From the NCBI RefSeq assembly GCF_002119765.1, contig NZ_CP021112.1, forward strand, positions 3,032,501 to 3,096,500: a DNA stretch of 64,000 nt, written 5' to 3'. Within the stretch, counting starts at the first letter, position 1, and each line of letters opens with the position of its first letter. Below, piece after piece: positions 1 through 7,608 of this stretch. Source of the stretch: Pseudorhodoplanes sinuspersici (GTDB taxonomy: Bacteria; Pseudomonadota; Alphaproteobacteria; Rhizobiales; Xanthobacteraceae). The notes below the pieces were generated by a model. The model had not been told where the DNA came from, made no database searches, and saw nothing but the letters and a program-made list of their open reading frames with translations. The translations under genes and the position numbers were made by a program.

Positions 1-200
1 ACGGCAACGCCGTAGCGGAACAGCACCGCGAAGCCATTGCCGACACGGAAGGCGAGCGGCACCGTGCTGATGACGTCGCTGCGCTCCAGCCCCAGCGTAT
101 CGATGCGCTCGCCGAGAATGAGCGCATGCGCCGTCAGGCGGCGCCGCGGTGCCGCAGTCGTTGTGGAAGCCGGCTGTGTATTGGTTTCGATTGAATTCAT
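1..200 (-). CDS. RMD1/YagE (DUF155) family protein, N-terminal part
   Basis: Reading leftward from an ATG at 200, the frame stays open to the window edge and gives the first 66 residues of a truncated protein. After a Thr/Ala-rich start come ALILGERIDTLGLE (26-39) and PLAFRVGNGFAVLFRYGV (48-65), the two conserved N-terminal blocks of the DUF155 (RMD1/YagE) family as I know it. Eukaryotic members act in mitochondrial gene expression; the bacterial role is unknown. The C-terminal membrane segments usual for the family lie outside the window. Its start is 20 bases from the stop of the CsbD-like gene, on the same strand, so co-transcription is plausible. Confidence 0.7.
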   Translation of the reverse strand, partial: MNSIETNTQPASTTTAAPRRRLTAHALILGERIDTLGLERSDVISTVPLAFRVGNGFAVLFRYGVA

Positions 201-220
201 GACGCCTGCTTTATGCACGC

Positions 221-553
221 TTATTTCAGCGTTTTCAGCCATTCGTCGATCTGCTTGTCGGCGGCGTCGCGGTCGATACCGTAACGGCTCTGAATATAAC
301 CATTCAGGGTTTCGCGGCGACCCTGCGACTCGCGAATGTCATTATGGGTGAGCCTGCCCCAGCGCTCCTTAACCGCGCCCTTCATGCGTTTCCAGTTGCC
401 GGACACCTTGTTCCAGCTCCAGGTGCGGAAACCCTCCTTGGCCGGCGCCTGTTTGGCTGACGCAGCCGGAGAGGTTGCGGGACTTTGTGCCTGTGCGCCG
501 AACCCCATCACTGCAAATGCGACCGTCGCACAAAACAATATTCGCCTCATCAT
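221..553 (-). CDS. CsbD-like protein with signal peptide
   Basis: A 110-residue protein. The start is set at tandem ATGs (553/550) preceded by GAGGA. Residues 1-22 form a signal peptide ending in GAQAQ, followed by an Ala/Pro/Ser linker and then a CsbD-type domain from about 45 to the end (VSGNWKRMKGAVKERWGRLT, GRRETLNGYIQSRYGID, DEWLKTLK). CsbD proteins are small stress-induced helical proteins of unknown biochemistry and are normally cytoplasmic and about 65 residues long, so an exported form is a variant. A longer frame reaching 655 exists but lacks a signal peptide at its start, so the shorter start is preferred. Confidence 0.75.
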   Translation of the reverse strand: MMRRILFCATVAFAVMGFGAQAQSPATSPAASAKQAPAKEGFRTWSWNKVSGNWKRMKGAVKERWGRLTHNDIRESQGRRETLNGYIQSRYGIDRDAADKQIDEWLKTLK

Positions 554-691
554 GGAGTCCTCGCCGCTCTGACACGCCACGCTGCGTTCATTACAATGAT
601 AATGAACAGTCTGAATGATACCGTCCATACCTTTGAAACGTTCGAAACCACACATACAACAACTTCGGAACGATGCATATTACACGTTATC

Positions 692-712
692 CAAATCATA
701 GTTTTTGATTTG
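692..712. promoter_or_regulatory. Inverted repeat upstream of TonB receptor remnant
   Basis: CAAATCA (692-698) and TGATTTG (706-712) are perfect inverted 7-mers separated by 7 bases, in an AT-rich stretch about 55 bases before the remnant's GTG start. The size and position suit a dimeric regulator such as an iron or substrate sensor. It does not match a classical Fur box, and the regulator is unknown. It could also serve the divergent CsbD-like gene. Confidence 0.4.
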
Positions 713-765
713 CACCCGGCGCTTCCGTAACCATCGCTTTACTGTTTTTGTTATCGGGGCGCGCA

Positions 766-1696
766 GTGACAATTGTATTGTTATCGCCGAAGCGTCGCTT
801 GCTGGCGAGTGCTGCAGGGATCAGTGTACTGGTTGCTGGTCTGACAGCGGCAACAGTTGCAACAGCGCAGGAGCAAGCGCCCCGTCAGCGTGATCGGCGG
901 CGTGCGGCGTACGCAGATCGATCAGAGCAATTTCGATATCGTGACCGGCCAGCAGTTGAGCGGCTCGTCCGCGAGTGCGGTCACGCCGTCGATTGCCGGG
1001 CTGATCAAGATCACGCCGTGGCTGGCGCTCTACGGCAATTATATCGAGGCGCTGGAGCGCGGCGGCGTCGCGCCGCCGGGGACCGTTAATGTGGGGCAGA
1101 CTTTTCCGGCGCTCGTGAGCAAGCAACACGAATTCGGAGCGAAGTTCGACTTTCAAATCCTCGGAGCGACCTTCGCTTATTACAACATCAATAAAGCCAA
1201 CCAATATATCGATACGGCGACGAATATCTTCACGCAGGATGGCCGGCAGGAAAATCGGGGCTACGAGGTCACGATCTTCGGCGAGCCGATCAAGGGTATT
1301 CGTTTTGTCGCGGGAGCATCCTTCATCGATGCCGTGCAGCTCCAGACGGATTCGGGCGAGTTCGATGGCAAGAAGGTCACTTCGGTTCCGGACAGCGAAT
1401 ATCGGCTCGCCGCCGAAGTCGACCTCCCGTTCGTTCCCGGCTTCACCGTGACCGGGGCGATCTATCACACCGGACCGGCGCCGTATAACAATGCGAACAC
1501 GTTCGATGTTCCGTCCTGGACCCGCTTTGATCTCGGCGCCCGCTATGTCTATTATGTGGACCAGGTGAAAATGACGGCGCGCTTCAACGTCGAGAGCCTG
1601 ACCAATGAGGCCTACTGGATCGCCGGATACGGCAGCGGCGGCCTCGCTCAGTCCGGAGCCCGGCGCTACGTGGCCTCATTGACCGCCTCGTTCTGA
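766..1696 (+). pseudogene. TonB-dependent receptor remnant (internal deletion)
   Basis: A GTG at 766 opens a good signal peptide (LLASAAGISVLVAGLTAA, then TATAQEQAP). Near position 880 the coding continues in a different frame, with a +1 shift. From there about 270 residues look like the C-terminal third of a siderophore-type TonB receptor barrel: VIGGVRRTQ, ITPWLALYGNYIEALERG, alternating beta strands, and a terminal GARRYVASLTASF ending in Phe. The plug domain and about half of the barrel expected of a 700-800 residue receptor are missing. This looks like a deletion joining the signal peptide to the barrel out of frame. A product could arise only by internal initiation, so it is called a pseudogene. 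Confidence 0.7.
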
Positions 1697-1719
1697 CGGC
1701 CCGCCGAGAGGCTCGGCGC

Positions 1720-1748
1720 TTGACGGGGCGGGAGACGACCCTTATACC
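1720..1748 (+). promoter_or_regulatory. Sigma70-like promoter of the ilvI leader
   Basis: TTGACG (1720-1725) and TATACC (1743-1748) are separated by 17 bases, close to the housekeeping consensus. A start site near 1755 would lie about 22 bases before the leader peptide ATG. No other reading of this stretch competes. The spacing to the leader and attenuator supports the assignment. Confidence 0.6.
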
Positions 1749-1776
1749 ACGCGCAACGTTCGTACTGGACTAGGCT

Positions 1777-1842
1777 ATGTCGCGCAATTTTATTTCGTGG
1801 ACGCTTCTCATCGTAGGAAGGCGCATCGCTGGGGGTGGTTGA
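1777..1842 (+). CDS. ilv operon leader peptide
   Basis: A 21-codon reading frame, too short for usual gene calling, between a promoter-like site and an intrinsic terminator ahead of ilvI. It encodes TLLIVGRRIAGGG at its C-terminal end, with consecutive Leu-Leu-Ile-Val codons (1804-1815) and another Ile at 1825. In known ilv attenuators, ribosome stalling at such codons when a charged branched-chain tRNA is scarce prevents terminator formation. The last codons lie inside a long hairpin: arms 1821-1829 and 1858-1866, with an inner GGTGGTT/AACCACC stem. The ribosome-binding site is weak (AGG at 1772-1774). No protein function is expected. Confidence 0.7.
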   Translation: MSRNFISWTLLIVGRRIAGGG

Positions 1843-1872
1843 AACCACCTATGCCGGGCGATGCGCTGTTCA

Positions 1873-1900
1873 GGGGGCCTCACGGGCCCTTTTTTCTTTT
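1873..1900 (+). terminator. ilvI attenuator terminator
   Basis: GGGCC (1875-1879) pairs with GGCCC (1885-1889) around a TCACG loop, followed by TTTTTTCTTTT, a canonical intrinsic terminator. It lies 43 bases before the ilvI start and after the leader peptide, so it acts within the ilvI transcript. The upstream hairpin at 1821-1866 is the likely alternative or pause structure. A folding calculation would be needed to show which pairing competes with the terminator. Confidence 0.75.
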
Positions 1901-1942
1901 CCCGGATGACCACGAGAGACGACGAGTGATTGGAGCAGTGAG

Positions 1943-3703
1943 ATGAGCAAGGAAATGACCGGCGCCGAAATGGTGATCGAGGCGCTCGCCGATCAGGGTG
2001 TGACCCACATTTTCGGCTATCCCGGCGGCGCGGTGCTGCCGATCTACGACGCCATCTTCCAGCAGGAGCGGGTCAAGCATGTGCTCGTGCGCCATGAGCA
2101 GGGCGCAGTCCATATGGCGGAAGGCTATGCCCGCTCGACCGGCAAGGTCGGCTGCGTGCTGGTGACGTCCGGTCCCGGCGCGACCAATGCGGTGACCGGC
2201 CTGACTGACGCGCTGATGGATTCGATCCCGATCGTCTGCATCACCGGCCAGGTTCCGACGCATCTGATCGGCAATGACGCTTTCCAGGAATGCGATACCG
2301 TCGGCATCACGCGGCCCTGCACCAAGCACAACTATCTGGTGAAGCGGATCGAGGACCTGCCGCGCGTGCTGCACGAGGCGTTCTATGTCGCCGCCAGCGG
2401 CCGGCCGGGTCCGGTGGTGATCGACATCCCGAAGGATATTCAATTCGCCAAGGGCACCTATTCAGGCCCGCAGAATATCAAGCACAAGACCTACACGCCG
2501 AAGATCAAGGGCGACCTCGACAAGATCAAGGCGGCGGTCGAACTGATGGCGAGCGCGAAGAAGCCGCTGTTCTATACCGGCGGCGGCGTCATCAATTCCG
2601 GCAAGGAAGCGAGTCATCTCTTGCGCGAACTGGTCAAGCTGACCGGTTTCCCGATCACCTCGACGCTGATGGGGCTTGGCGCTTATCCGGCGGCTGATCC
2701 GCAATGGCTCGGTATGCTCGGCATGCACGGCACCTACGAAGCCAACTGGGCGATGCACGATTGCGACGTGATGATCTGCGTCGGTGCGCGGTTCGACGAC
2801 CGTATCACCGGGCGGCTCGATGCGTTCGCGCCGAACTCACGCAAGATCCATATCGATATCGATCCGTCCTCGATCAACAAGACGGTGAAGGTCGATATTC
2901 CGATCATCGGTGATTGCGCGCATGTGCTCGAAGACATGACGCGGCTGTGGCGTTCGTCTTCGTTCCAGCCGGACAAGAAGGCGATGGCCGAATGGTGGAA
3001 ACAGATCGACAAATGGCGCGCGCGCAAGTCGCTCAGCTATCGTCCGTCGAAGGACATCATCAAGCCGCAATATGCGATCGAGCGGTTGTTCGAGCTGACC
3101 AAGGACAAGGACACCTACATCACCACCGAAGTCGGCCAGCATCAGATGTGGGCGGCGCAGTTCTATCGTTTCCAGGAGCCGAACCGTTGGATGACCTCGG
3201 GCGGCCTCGGCACGATGGGCTATGGCCTGCCGGCGGCGGTCGGCGTGCAGATGGCGCATCCGAAATCGCTGGTCATCGATATTGCCGGTGAAGCCTCGGT
3301 GCAGATGACCATGCAGGAAATCTCGACGGCGGTTCAGTACCGGCTGCCGATCAAGGTGTTCATCCTGAACAACCAGTATATGGGCATGGTGCGCCAGTGG
3401 CAGGAATTGCTGCATGGCAACCGCTATTCGGAAAGCTATTCGGAGGCGCTGCCGGACTTCGTGAAGCTCGCGGAAGCGATGCATGCGCATGGTATCCGCT
3501 GCCAGAAGCCGGGCGATCTCGACGATGCGATCAAGGAGATGATCGATATCGACAAACCGGTGATCTTCGATTGCGTGGTCGATCAGAAGGAAAATTGTTT
3601 CCCGATGATCCCGTCCGGCCGCGCGCATAATGAGATGATCCTCAGCGATGCCGCGGAGAGCCTCGAGGATGCGATCACCGAAGAAGGCAAGATGCTGGTT
3701 TGA
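1943..3703 (+). CDS. ilvI: Acetolactate synthase large subunit
   Basis: A 586-residue ThDP enzyme that condenses two pyruvates, or pyruvate and 2-ketobutyrate, to start valine/leucine or isoleucine synthesis in the cytoplasm. The N-terminal Pyr domain has FGYPGGAVLPIYDA and catalytic Glu52 in VRHEQGAVHMAEGYAR. A central FAD/Rossmann-like domain follows, then the PP domain with GEASVQM...LNNQYMGMVRQW. The usual GDG/GDA of the ThDP motif reads GEA here, a variant I recall as normal in Rhizobiales. The start ATG follows GGAGCAGTGAG. Transcription is probably controlled by the attenuator at 1777-1900. ilvH follows after a palindromic repeat. Confidence 0.97.
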   Translation: MSKEMTGAEMVIEALADQGVTHIFGYPGGAVLPIYDAIFQQERVKHVLVRHEQGAVHMAEGYARSTGKVGCVLVTSGPGATNAVTGLTDALMDSIPIVCITGQVPTHLIGNDAFQECDTVGITRPCTKHNYLVKRIEDLPRVLHEAFYVAASGRPGPVVIDIPKDIQFAKGTYSGPQNIKHKTYTPKIKGDLDKIKAAVELMASAKKPLFYTGGGVINSGKEASHLLRELVKLTGFPITSTLMGLGAYPAADPQWLGMLGMHGTYEANWAMHDCDVMICVGARFDDRITGRLDAFAPNSRKIHIDIDPSSINKTVKVDIPIIGDCAHVLEDMTRLWRSSSFQPDKKAMAEWWKQIDKWRARKSLSYRPSKDIIKPQYAIERLFELTKDKDTYITTEVGQHQMWAAQFYRFQEPNRWMTSGGLGTMGYGLPAAVGVQMAHPKSLVIDIAGEASVQMTMQEISTAVQYRLPIKVFILNNQYMGMVRQWQELLHGNRYSESYSEALPDFVKLAEAMHAHGIRCQKPGDLDDAIKEMIDIDKPVIFDCVVDQKENCFPMIPSGRAHNEMILSDAAESLEDAITEEGKMLV

Positions 3704-3707
3704 TCTG

Positions 3708-3806
3708 GTCATTCCGGGGCGCGAGCGAAGCTTGCGAACCCGGAATCCAGAGATCGATTCTGAGGCCTGGATTCCGGGTTCGCGCTTTCAGCGCGCCCCG
3801 GAATGA
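3708..3806. repeat. Intergenic palindromic repeat (CATTCCGGGG type)
   Basis: Nested inverted repeats fill the ilvI-ilvH gap. The outer arms CATTCCGGGGCGCG (3710-3723) and its complement (3792-3805), and the inner arms GCGAACCCGGAATCCA (3734-3749) and its complement (3768-3783), are exact. Elements of this form are dispersed through many Bradyrhizobiaceae genomes. A related copy lies at 38590-38700. It could fold in the ilvIH transcript and change the relative stability of the two cistrons. Confidence 0.8.
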
Positions 3807-3833
3807 CGACAGTACAATAAGGGAAAATTGCTC

Positions 3834-4385
3834 GTGAACGCCACCATACCCACCACGTCCCATTATCCCGCGGCGCCGGCAGCGGAGGTTTCCAGTTCGC
3901 ATACCTTGTCGGTGCTGGTCGACAACGAGCCGGGCGTTCTTGCGCGGGTGATCGGGCTGTTCTCGGGCCGCGGCTACAATATCGATTCGCTAACGGTGTC
4001 GGAGACCGAGCATCAGAAGCACATCTCCCGCATCACCATCGTCACCAGCGGCACGCCGATGGTGATCGAGCAGATCAAGAACCAGCTCGAGCGTCTTGTG
4101 CCGGTTCACCGCGTGATCGATCTCACGGTGGCGGGTCCTTATCTTGAGCGCGAACTGGCAATGGTGAAAGTGCGCGGCAAGGGCGAGCACCGCGTCGAGG
4201 CGCTGCGTCTCGCCGATGCATTCCGCGCTCGCGTGATCGATGCGACCACTGAAAGCTTCGTGTTCGAGATCACCGGCAAGAGCGACAAGATCGACCAGTT
4301 CATCGAGCTGATGCTGCCGCTCGGCCTTGTCGAAGTGTCACGCACCGGCGTGGTCGCCATCAGTCGCGGCCCCGAGGCGATGTAG
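3834..4385 (+). CDS. ilvH: Acetolactate synthase small (regulatory) subunit
   Basis: A 183-residue partner of IlvI that activates the catalytic subunit and confers valine feedback inhibition. The ACT domain is at about 20-95 (SHTLSVLVDNEPGVLARVIG, SGRGYNIDSLTVSETE). The C-terminal half (ERELAMVKVRGKGEHRVEAL... LPLGLVEVSRTGVVAISRG) is the ALS_ss domain. The GTG at 3834 is chosen because GGGA lies about 10 bases upstream; an in-frame TTG at 3828 would be too close to it. It is co-directional with ilvI but separated from it by a large palindrome. Confidence 0.95.
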   Translation: MNATIPTTSHYPAAPAAEVSSSHTLSVLVDNEPGVLARVIGLFSGRGYNIDSLTVSETEHQKHISRITIVTSGTPMVIEQIKNQLERLVPVHRVIDLTVAGPYLERELAMVKVRGKGEHRVEALRLADAFRARVIDATTESFVFEITGKSDKIDQFIELMLPLGLVEVSRTGVVAISRGPEAM

Positions 4386-4388
4386 CGG

Positions 4389-4991
4389 ATGGGCATGCCG
4401 TTCGACCTGTTTCTGGCGCTTCTTGCGTTTGCGGCGGCAACGGCATTCACACCGGGCCCGAACAACATCATGGTGACCGCGTCCGGGGTGAATTTCGGGT
4501 TCACTCGGACGCTGCCGCATATGTTCGGCATCACGCTGGGCTTCGTCGTCTTGCTGATGGGTTGTGCAGCAGGACTGGGCGCGATCTTCGCCGCCTATCC
4601 GCCATTGCAGATCGTGCTGAAGATCGTGGGTGCGGCCTATATGCTTTGGCTCGCATGGAAGATCGCGACCGCAAAGCCCGCGGCCGACAATGACCGGCAT
4701 ATTTCTCAGCCGATTTCCTTCTGGCAGGCAGCGCTGTTCCAGTGGGTCAACCCCAAAGCCGTCGTGATCGCCCTGAGCGCGATCGCGCTCTATGTGAGGC
4801 CGGAACGGTGGTTGTCCGATCTTGCTTTGCTGCTGGTGGTGTTCGCGGTCGCGACAATTCTCGCCGTGGTGACCTGGACCGGCTTCGGCGTGGCTTTGCG
4901 CCGGCTGCTCACCGACCCGAACTATGCACGCGTCTTCAATCTCGCGATGGCGGCGCTTCTGGTTGTCAGCATCGTGCCGATGGTGGTTTAA
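4389..4991 (+). CDS. LysE/RhtB family amino-acid exporter
   Basis: A 200-residue inner-membrane protein with about six hydrophobic segments. It starts with FAAATAFTPGPNNIMVTASG, where the TPGPN motif is the signature of LysE/RhtB exporters, and carries FQWVNPKAVVIALSAIALYV in the second half. Family members export amino acids or derivatives by proton exchange. The ATG lies 3 bases after the ilvH stop, so it is probably translated from the ilv transcript. Export of branched-chain amino acids or related metabolites is a reasonable but unproven inference. Confidence 0.88.
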   Translation: MGMPFDLFLALLAFAAATAFTPGPNNIMVTASGVNFGFTRTLPHMFGITLGFVVLLMGCAAGLGAIFAAYPPLQIVLKIVGAAYMLWLAWKIATAKPAADNDRHISQPISFWQAALFQWVNPKAVVIALSAIALYVRPERWLSDLALLLVVFAVATILAVVTWTGFGVALRRLLTDPNYARVFNLAMAALLVVSIVPMVV

Positions 4992-5021
4992 CGTTGCATC
5001 GGAACCGCGCAAACGCTGACC

Positions 5022-5459
5022 ATGCTTTCCCGCCGCGCCAAATATGCTCTTCGAGCAATGATCTATCTTGCCGGCCATAGAGGCGCGGCGCCGGTATCTG
5101 TTCGCGACATCGCGCAGGACCTGAAAATTCCGCGCCCTTTTCTTGAGCAGATTTTCTCCGAACTAAAGCGATCGAACCTTCTGGTATCCACACGCGGGAA
5201 CCAGGGCGGTTTCCTGTTGAGCCGTACGCCCAAGGACATCAATTTGGCCGAAATCATCCGCCACATTGACGGGCCGCTGGCGCTCGCGCCCTGCGCGAGC
5301 CAGACGGCGTTCCGACAATGCCCGGACTGCGTCGATTTGCACATCTGCACCCTGCGGCCGGCGCTGATCGCAGCTCGTGATGCGACGGCGAAAATCCTAG
5401 AAAAAACAACGCTCGCGCAGGCCGCCGCAGAAAAATCGCCTCGAAAAGGCTCCGGATAA
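5022..5459 (+). CDS. Rrf2 family transcriptional regulator
   Basis: A 145-residue regulator with an N-terminal winged helix (MLSRRAKYALRAMIYLA, ILPR-type PRPFLEQIFSELKR, RGNQGGFLLSR). A cysteine cluster at 91, 100, 103 and 109 (PCASQTAFRQCPDCVDLHIC) resembles the Fe-S binding cysteines of IscR and RirA, with slightly different spacing. It stands just before the sulfate uptake operon and its TGA-N9-TCA repeat. I infer it controls sulfur or iron-sulfur status genes, including sbp-cysTWA. Non-Fe-S Rrf2 proteins such as CymR are an alternative model. Confidence 0.88.
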   Translation: MLSRRAKYALRAMIYLAGHRGAAPVSVRDIAQDLKIPRPFLEQIFSELKRSNLLVSTRGNQGGFLLSRTPKDINLAEIIRHIDGPLALAPCASQTAFRQCPDCVDLHICTLRPALIAARDATAKILEKTTLAQAAAEKSPRKGSG

Positions 5460-5467
5460 ATAAAACT

Positions 5468-5490
5468 ATTCTGATTGATTTAGTCAGAAT
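5468..5490 (+). promoter_or_regulatory. TGA-N9-TCA operator ahead of sulfate operon
   Basis: ATTCTGA (5468-5474) and TCAGAAT (5484-5490) are perfect inverted arms around a 9-base AT-rich spacer. The core TGA-N9-TCA is the form reported for RirA, an Rrf2 protein of rhizobia. It begins 8 bases after the Rrf2 stop and lies upstream of sbp, so it is the natural target of that regulator. Confidence 0.6.
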
Positions 5491-5715
5491 TATGTGGCCC
5501 CATTCCCACGGGTTCGGGGGGCGATACCCAACGATCCTTGTGCCTTGGTGGCGAAATGGCCGGATTTTCAGTCCGGCGGTGCTGCGGGAATGCCCGCGCC
5601 ATCGCATTGCCACGGCGCATCGCTGACTGAGAGGTCGGATAAATGCGACAGGCCGCAATGGTCCGTCGCTGCAACCCTTGACCTGTGCCGGAGTTGTTCC
5701 GGCCGATGGAGGATC
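5491..5715 (+). promoter_or_regulatory. Structured leader of the sulfate transport operon
   Basis: About 225 non-coding bases lie between the operator and sbp. Two consecutive perfect hairpins are visible: GCCGGA/TCCGGC around TTTTCAG (5559-5577) and GCGGG/CCCGC around AATG (5584-5597). An open frame runs through the region in phase with sbp, but its product is not like a signal peptide. There is no U-tract, so this is not a simple terminator. It may be a cis-acting RNA; I cannot match it to a named riboswitch. Confidence 0.35.
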
Positions 5716-6705
5716 ATGATGCGGCTTCTTGTTGCAATGCTCGCCATTGCCGGCTGGGTGACATCGGCGGCCGCCCAGAACATTTCGCTGCTCAACGTGT
5801 CGTACGATCCGACCCGCGAGCTTTATGCCGATTTCAACAAAGCTTTTGCCGCGAAATACAAGGCTGAGACCGGCACGACGGTTGCCATCAAGGCCTCGCA
5901 TGGAGGTTCCGGCCGTCAGGCTCGTTCGGTCATCGATGGGCTCAGTGCCGATGTGGTCACGCTGGCGCTGGCTTACGATATCGATGCAATCGCCGATAAG
6001 GGATTGCTCTCGAAAGACTGGCAGCAGAAGCTGCCGCAAAACTCATCGCCCTATACATCGACTATCGTGCTGCTGGTGCGCGCGGGCAATCCCAAAAAGA
6101 TCAAGGACTGGGACGATCTCGTGCGTCCCGATGTGAAGGTGATCACGCCGAATCCGAAAACATCGGGTGGCGCCCGCTGGAATTATCTCGCGGCCTGGGG
6201 TTATGCGGCAAAGAAATACGGCTCCGAGGATAAGGCCAAGGAGTTCGTGAAGAACATCTTCAAGAATGTGCCAGTGCTCGACACCGGTGCCCGCGGTTCG
6301 ACCATCACCTTCGTCGAACGTGGCGTCGGCGACGTGTTCATCTCGTGGGAAAATGAAGCGTTCCTCGCCATCAACGAACTCGGCAAGGACAAGTTTGAAA
6401 TCGTCATTCCGTCGGTATCGATTCTTGCCGAGCCGCCCGTCGCCGTCATCGACAAGGTTGTCGACAAGAAGGGAACGCGGGCTGCGGCTGAGGCCTATCT
6501 GAACTATCTTTACAGCAAGGAAGGTCAGGACATCGCCGGAAAACACTACTACCGCCCGCGCGATCCTGAAGTCGCCAAAAAATACGAGAATATATTTCCG
6601 AAGCTGAGCCTTCTCACCATCAATGACGATTTCGGCGGCTGGCGCGCGGCGCAGAAGAAGCACTTCGACGACAAGGGCGTCTTCGACGAAATCTATAGCC
6701 AATGA
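5716..6705 (+). CDS. sbp: Sulfate ABC transporter periplasmic binding protein
   Basis: A 329-residue receptor starting at tandem ATGs (5716/5719) after GGAGGA. The signal peptide ends at TSAAAQ (about residue 22). The mature protein follows the sulfate/thiosulfate-binding pattern: [57 protein letters not shown], and [15 protein letters not shown]. It delivers sulfate to CysTWA for assimilation into cysteine. Its stop overlaps the cysT start (ATGA), so the operon is translationally coupled. Upstream in-frame codons back to 5494 are non-coding leader. Confidence 0.93.
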   Translation: MMRLLVAMLAIAGWVTSAAAQNISLLNVSYDPTRELYADFNKAFAAKYKAETGTTVAIKASHGGSGRQARSVIDGLSADVVTLALAYDIDAIADKGLLSKDWQQKLPQNSSPYTSTIVLLVRAGNPKKIKDWDDLVRPDVKVITPNPKTSGGARWNYLAAWGYAAKKYGSEDKAKEFVKNIFKNVPVLDTGARGSTITFVERGVGDVFISWENEAFLAINELGKDKFEIVIPSVSILAEPPVAVIDKVVDKKGTRAAAEAYLNYLYSKEGQDIAGKHYYRPRDPEVAKKYENIFPKLSLLTINDDFGGWRAAQKKHFDDKGVFDEIYSQ

Positions 6706-7601
6706 GCGTTGCTGCCCATACAATTGGCGATCAACTGGACAGTCGGGAGACGACATCCTTGGATCGCCGTCGCAACCGGCGCCGCCGGAGCGTGATACCT
6801 GGTTTTGGCATCACGCTCGGACTGACGCTGACCTGGCTCGCCTTGATCGTGCTCATTCCGCTCGGTGGTCTGTTTCTCAAGACCGCTGAGTTATCGCCTT
6901 CGGAATTCTGGTCGATCGTGACCGGAACGCGCGCGCTCAATGCCTTGAAGATCAGTTTCGGACTATCGCTGGTTGCAGCGGCCGTGAACCTGTTTTTTGG
7001 CGCGTTGGTGGGATGGGCCCTGGTGCGTTATGAATTCCCCGGCAAGCGTCTGGTCGATGCGATCATCGATGTTCCTTTTGCATTGCCGACTGCGGTTGCC
7101 GGCATCGCGCTGACCACGCTGTTCGCGGAAAATGGCTGGCTCGGTGGATTGTTGGCGCCGTTCGGCATCAAGGTTGCGTTCACGCCGCTTGGCATTCTGA
7201 TTGCGTTGATCTTTATCGGCTTGCCGTTCGTGGTGCGCACGCTGCAGCCGGTGCTGGAAGATCTCGATACGGAAATCGAGGAAGCCGCGGCGACGCTGGG
7301 CGCCAGCCGCTGGCAGACGATTACGAAGGTCATCGCGCCAATCGTCCTGCCGAGCTTGTGGACCGGTTTTGCACTCGCCTTCGCGCGCGCTGTCGGGGAA
7401 TATGGCTCGGTGATCTTCATTGCCGGCAATCTGCCGAATATCTCCGAGATCGCGCCGCTGTTGATCGTGATCCGGCTTGAGGAGTTCAAATATGCCGACG
7501 CCACGGCCATTGCGGTGGTGATGCTGCTGGCCTCCTTCGTCATTCTGTTCGCCATCAACCGCCTGCAACGGTGGTCGGCGACGCGCACCGGCCACGCGTG
7601 A
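6702..7601 (+). CDS. cysT: Sulfate ABC transporter permease CysT
   Basis: A 299-residue inner-membrane permease. A basic N-terminus is followed by six hydrophobic segments and the EAA coupling motif [40 protein letters not shown] and [17 protein letters not shown] are typical of CysT/ModB-like permeases. It pairs with CysW to form the sulfate channel, overlaps sbp by 4 bases and lies 7 bases before cysW. Confidence 0.95.
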   Translation: MSVAAHTIGDQLDSRETTSLDRRRNRRRRSVIPGFGITLGLTLTWLALIVLIPLGGLFLKTAELSPSEFWSIVTGTRALNALKISFGLSLVAAAVNLFFGALVGWALVRYEFPGKRLVDAIIDVPFALPTAVAGIALTTLFAENGWLGGLLAPFGIKVAFTPLGILIALIFIGLPFVVRTLQPVLEDLDTEIEEAAATLGASRWQTITKVIAPIVLPSLWTGFALAFARAVGEYGSVIFIAGNLPNISEIAPLLIVIRLEEFKYADATAIAVVMLLASFVILFAINRLQRWSATRTGHA

Positions 7602-7608
7602 GATCATC

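Noticed and set aside
595-612. Fur box at the ATGATAATGAA sequence upstream of the CsbD-like gene
   Set aside because: Only one half resembles the consensus; there is no inverted partner at the right spacing.
4338-5078. 246-codon frame antisense to the LysE exporter
   Set aside because: Composition typical of a shadow frame, no start signal, and it overlaps a gene with the TPGPN signature.
5494-5715. N-terminal extension of sbp in the same frame
   Set aside because: It would place 74 non-signal residues before a good signal peptide. The ATG at 5716 has a strong ribosome-binding site.
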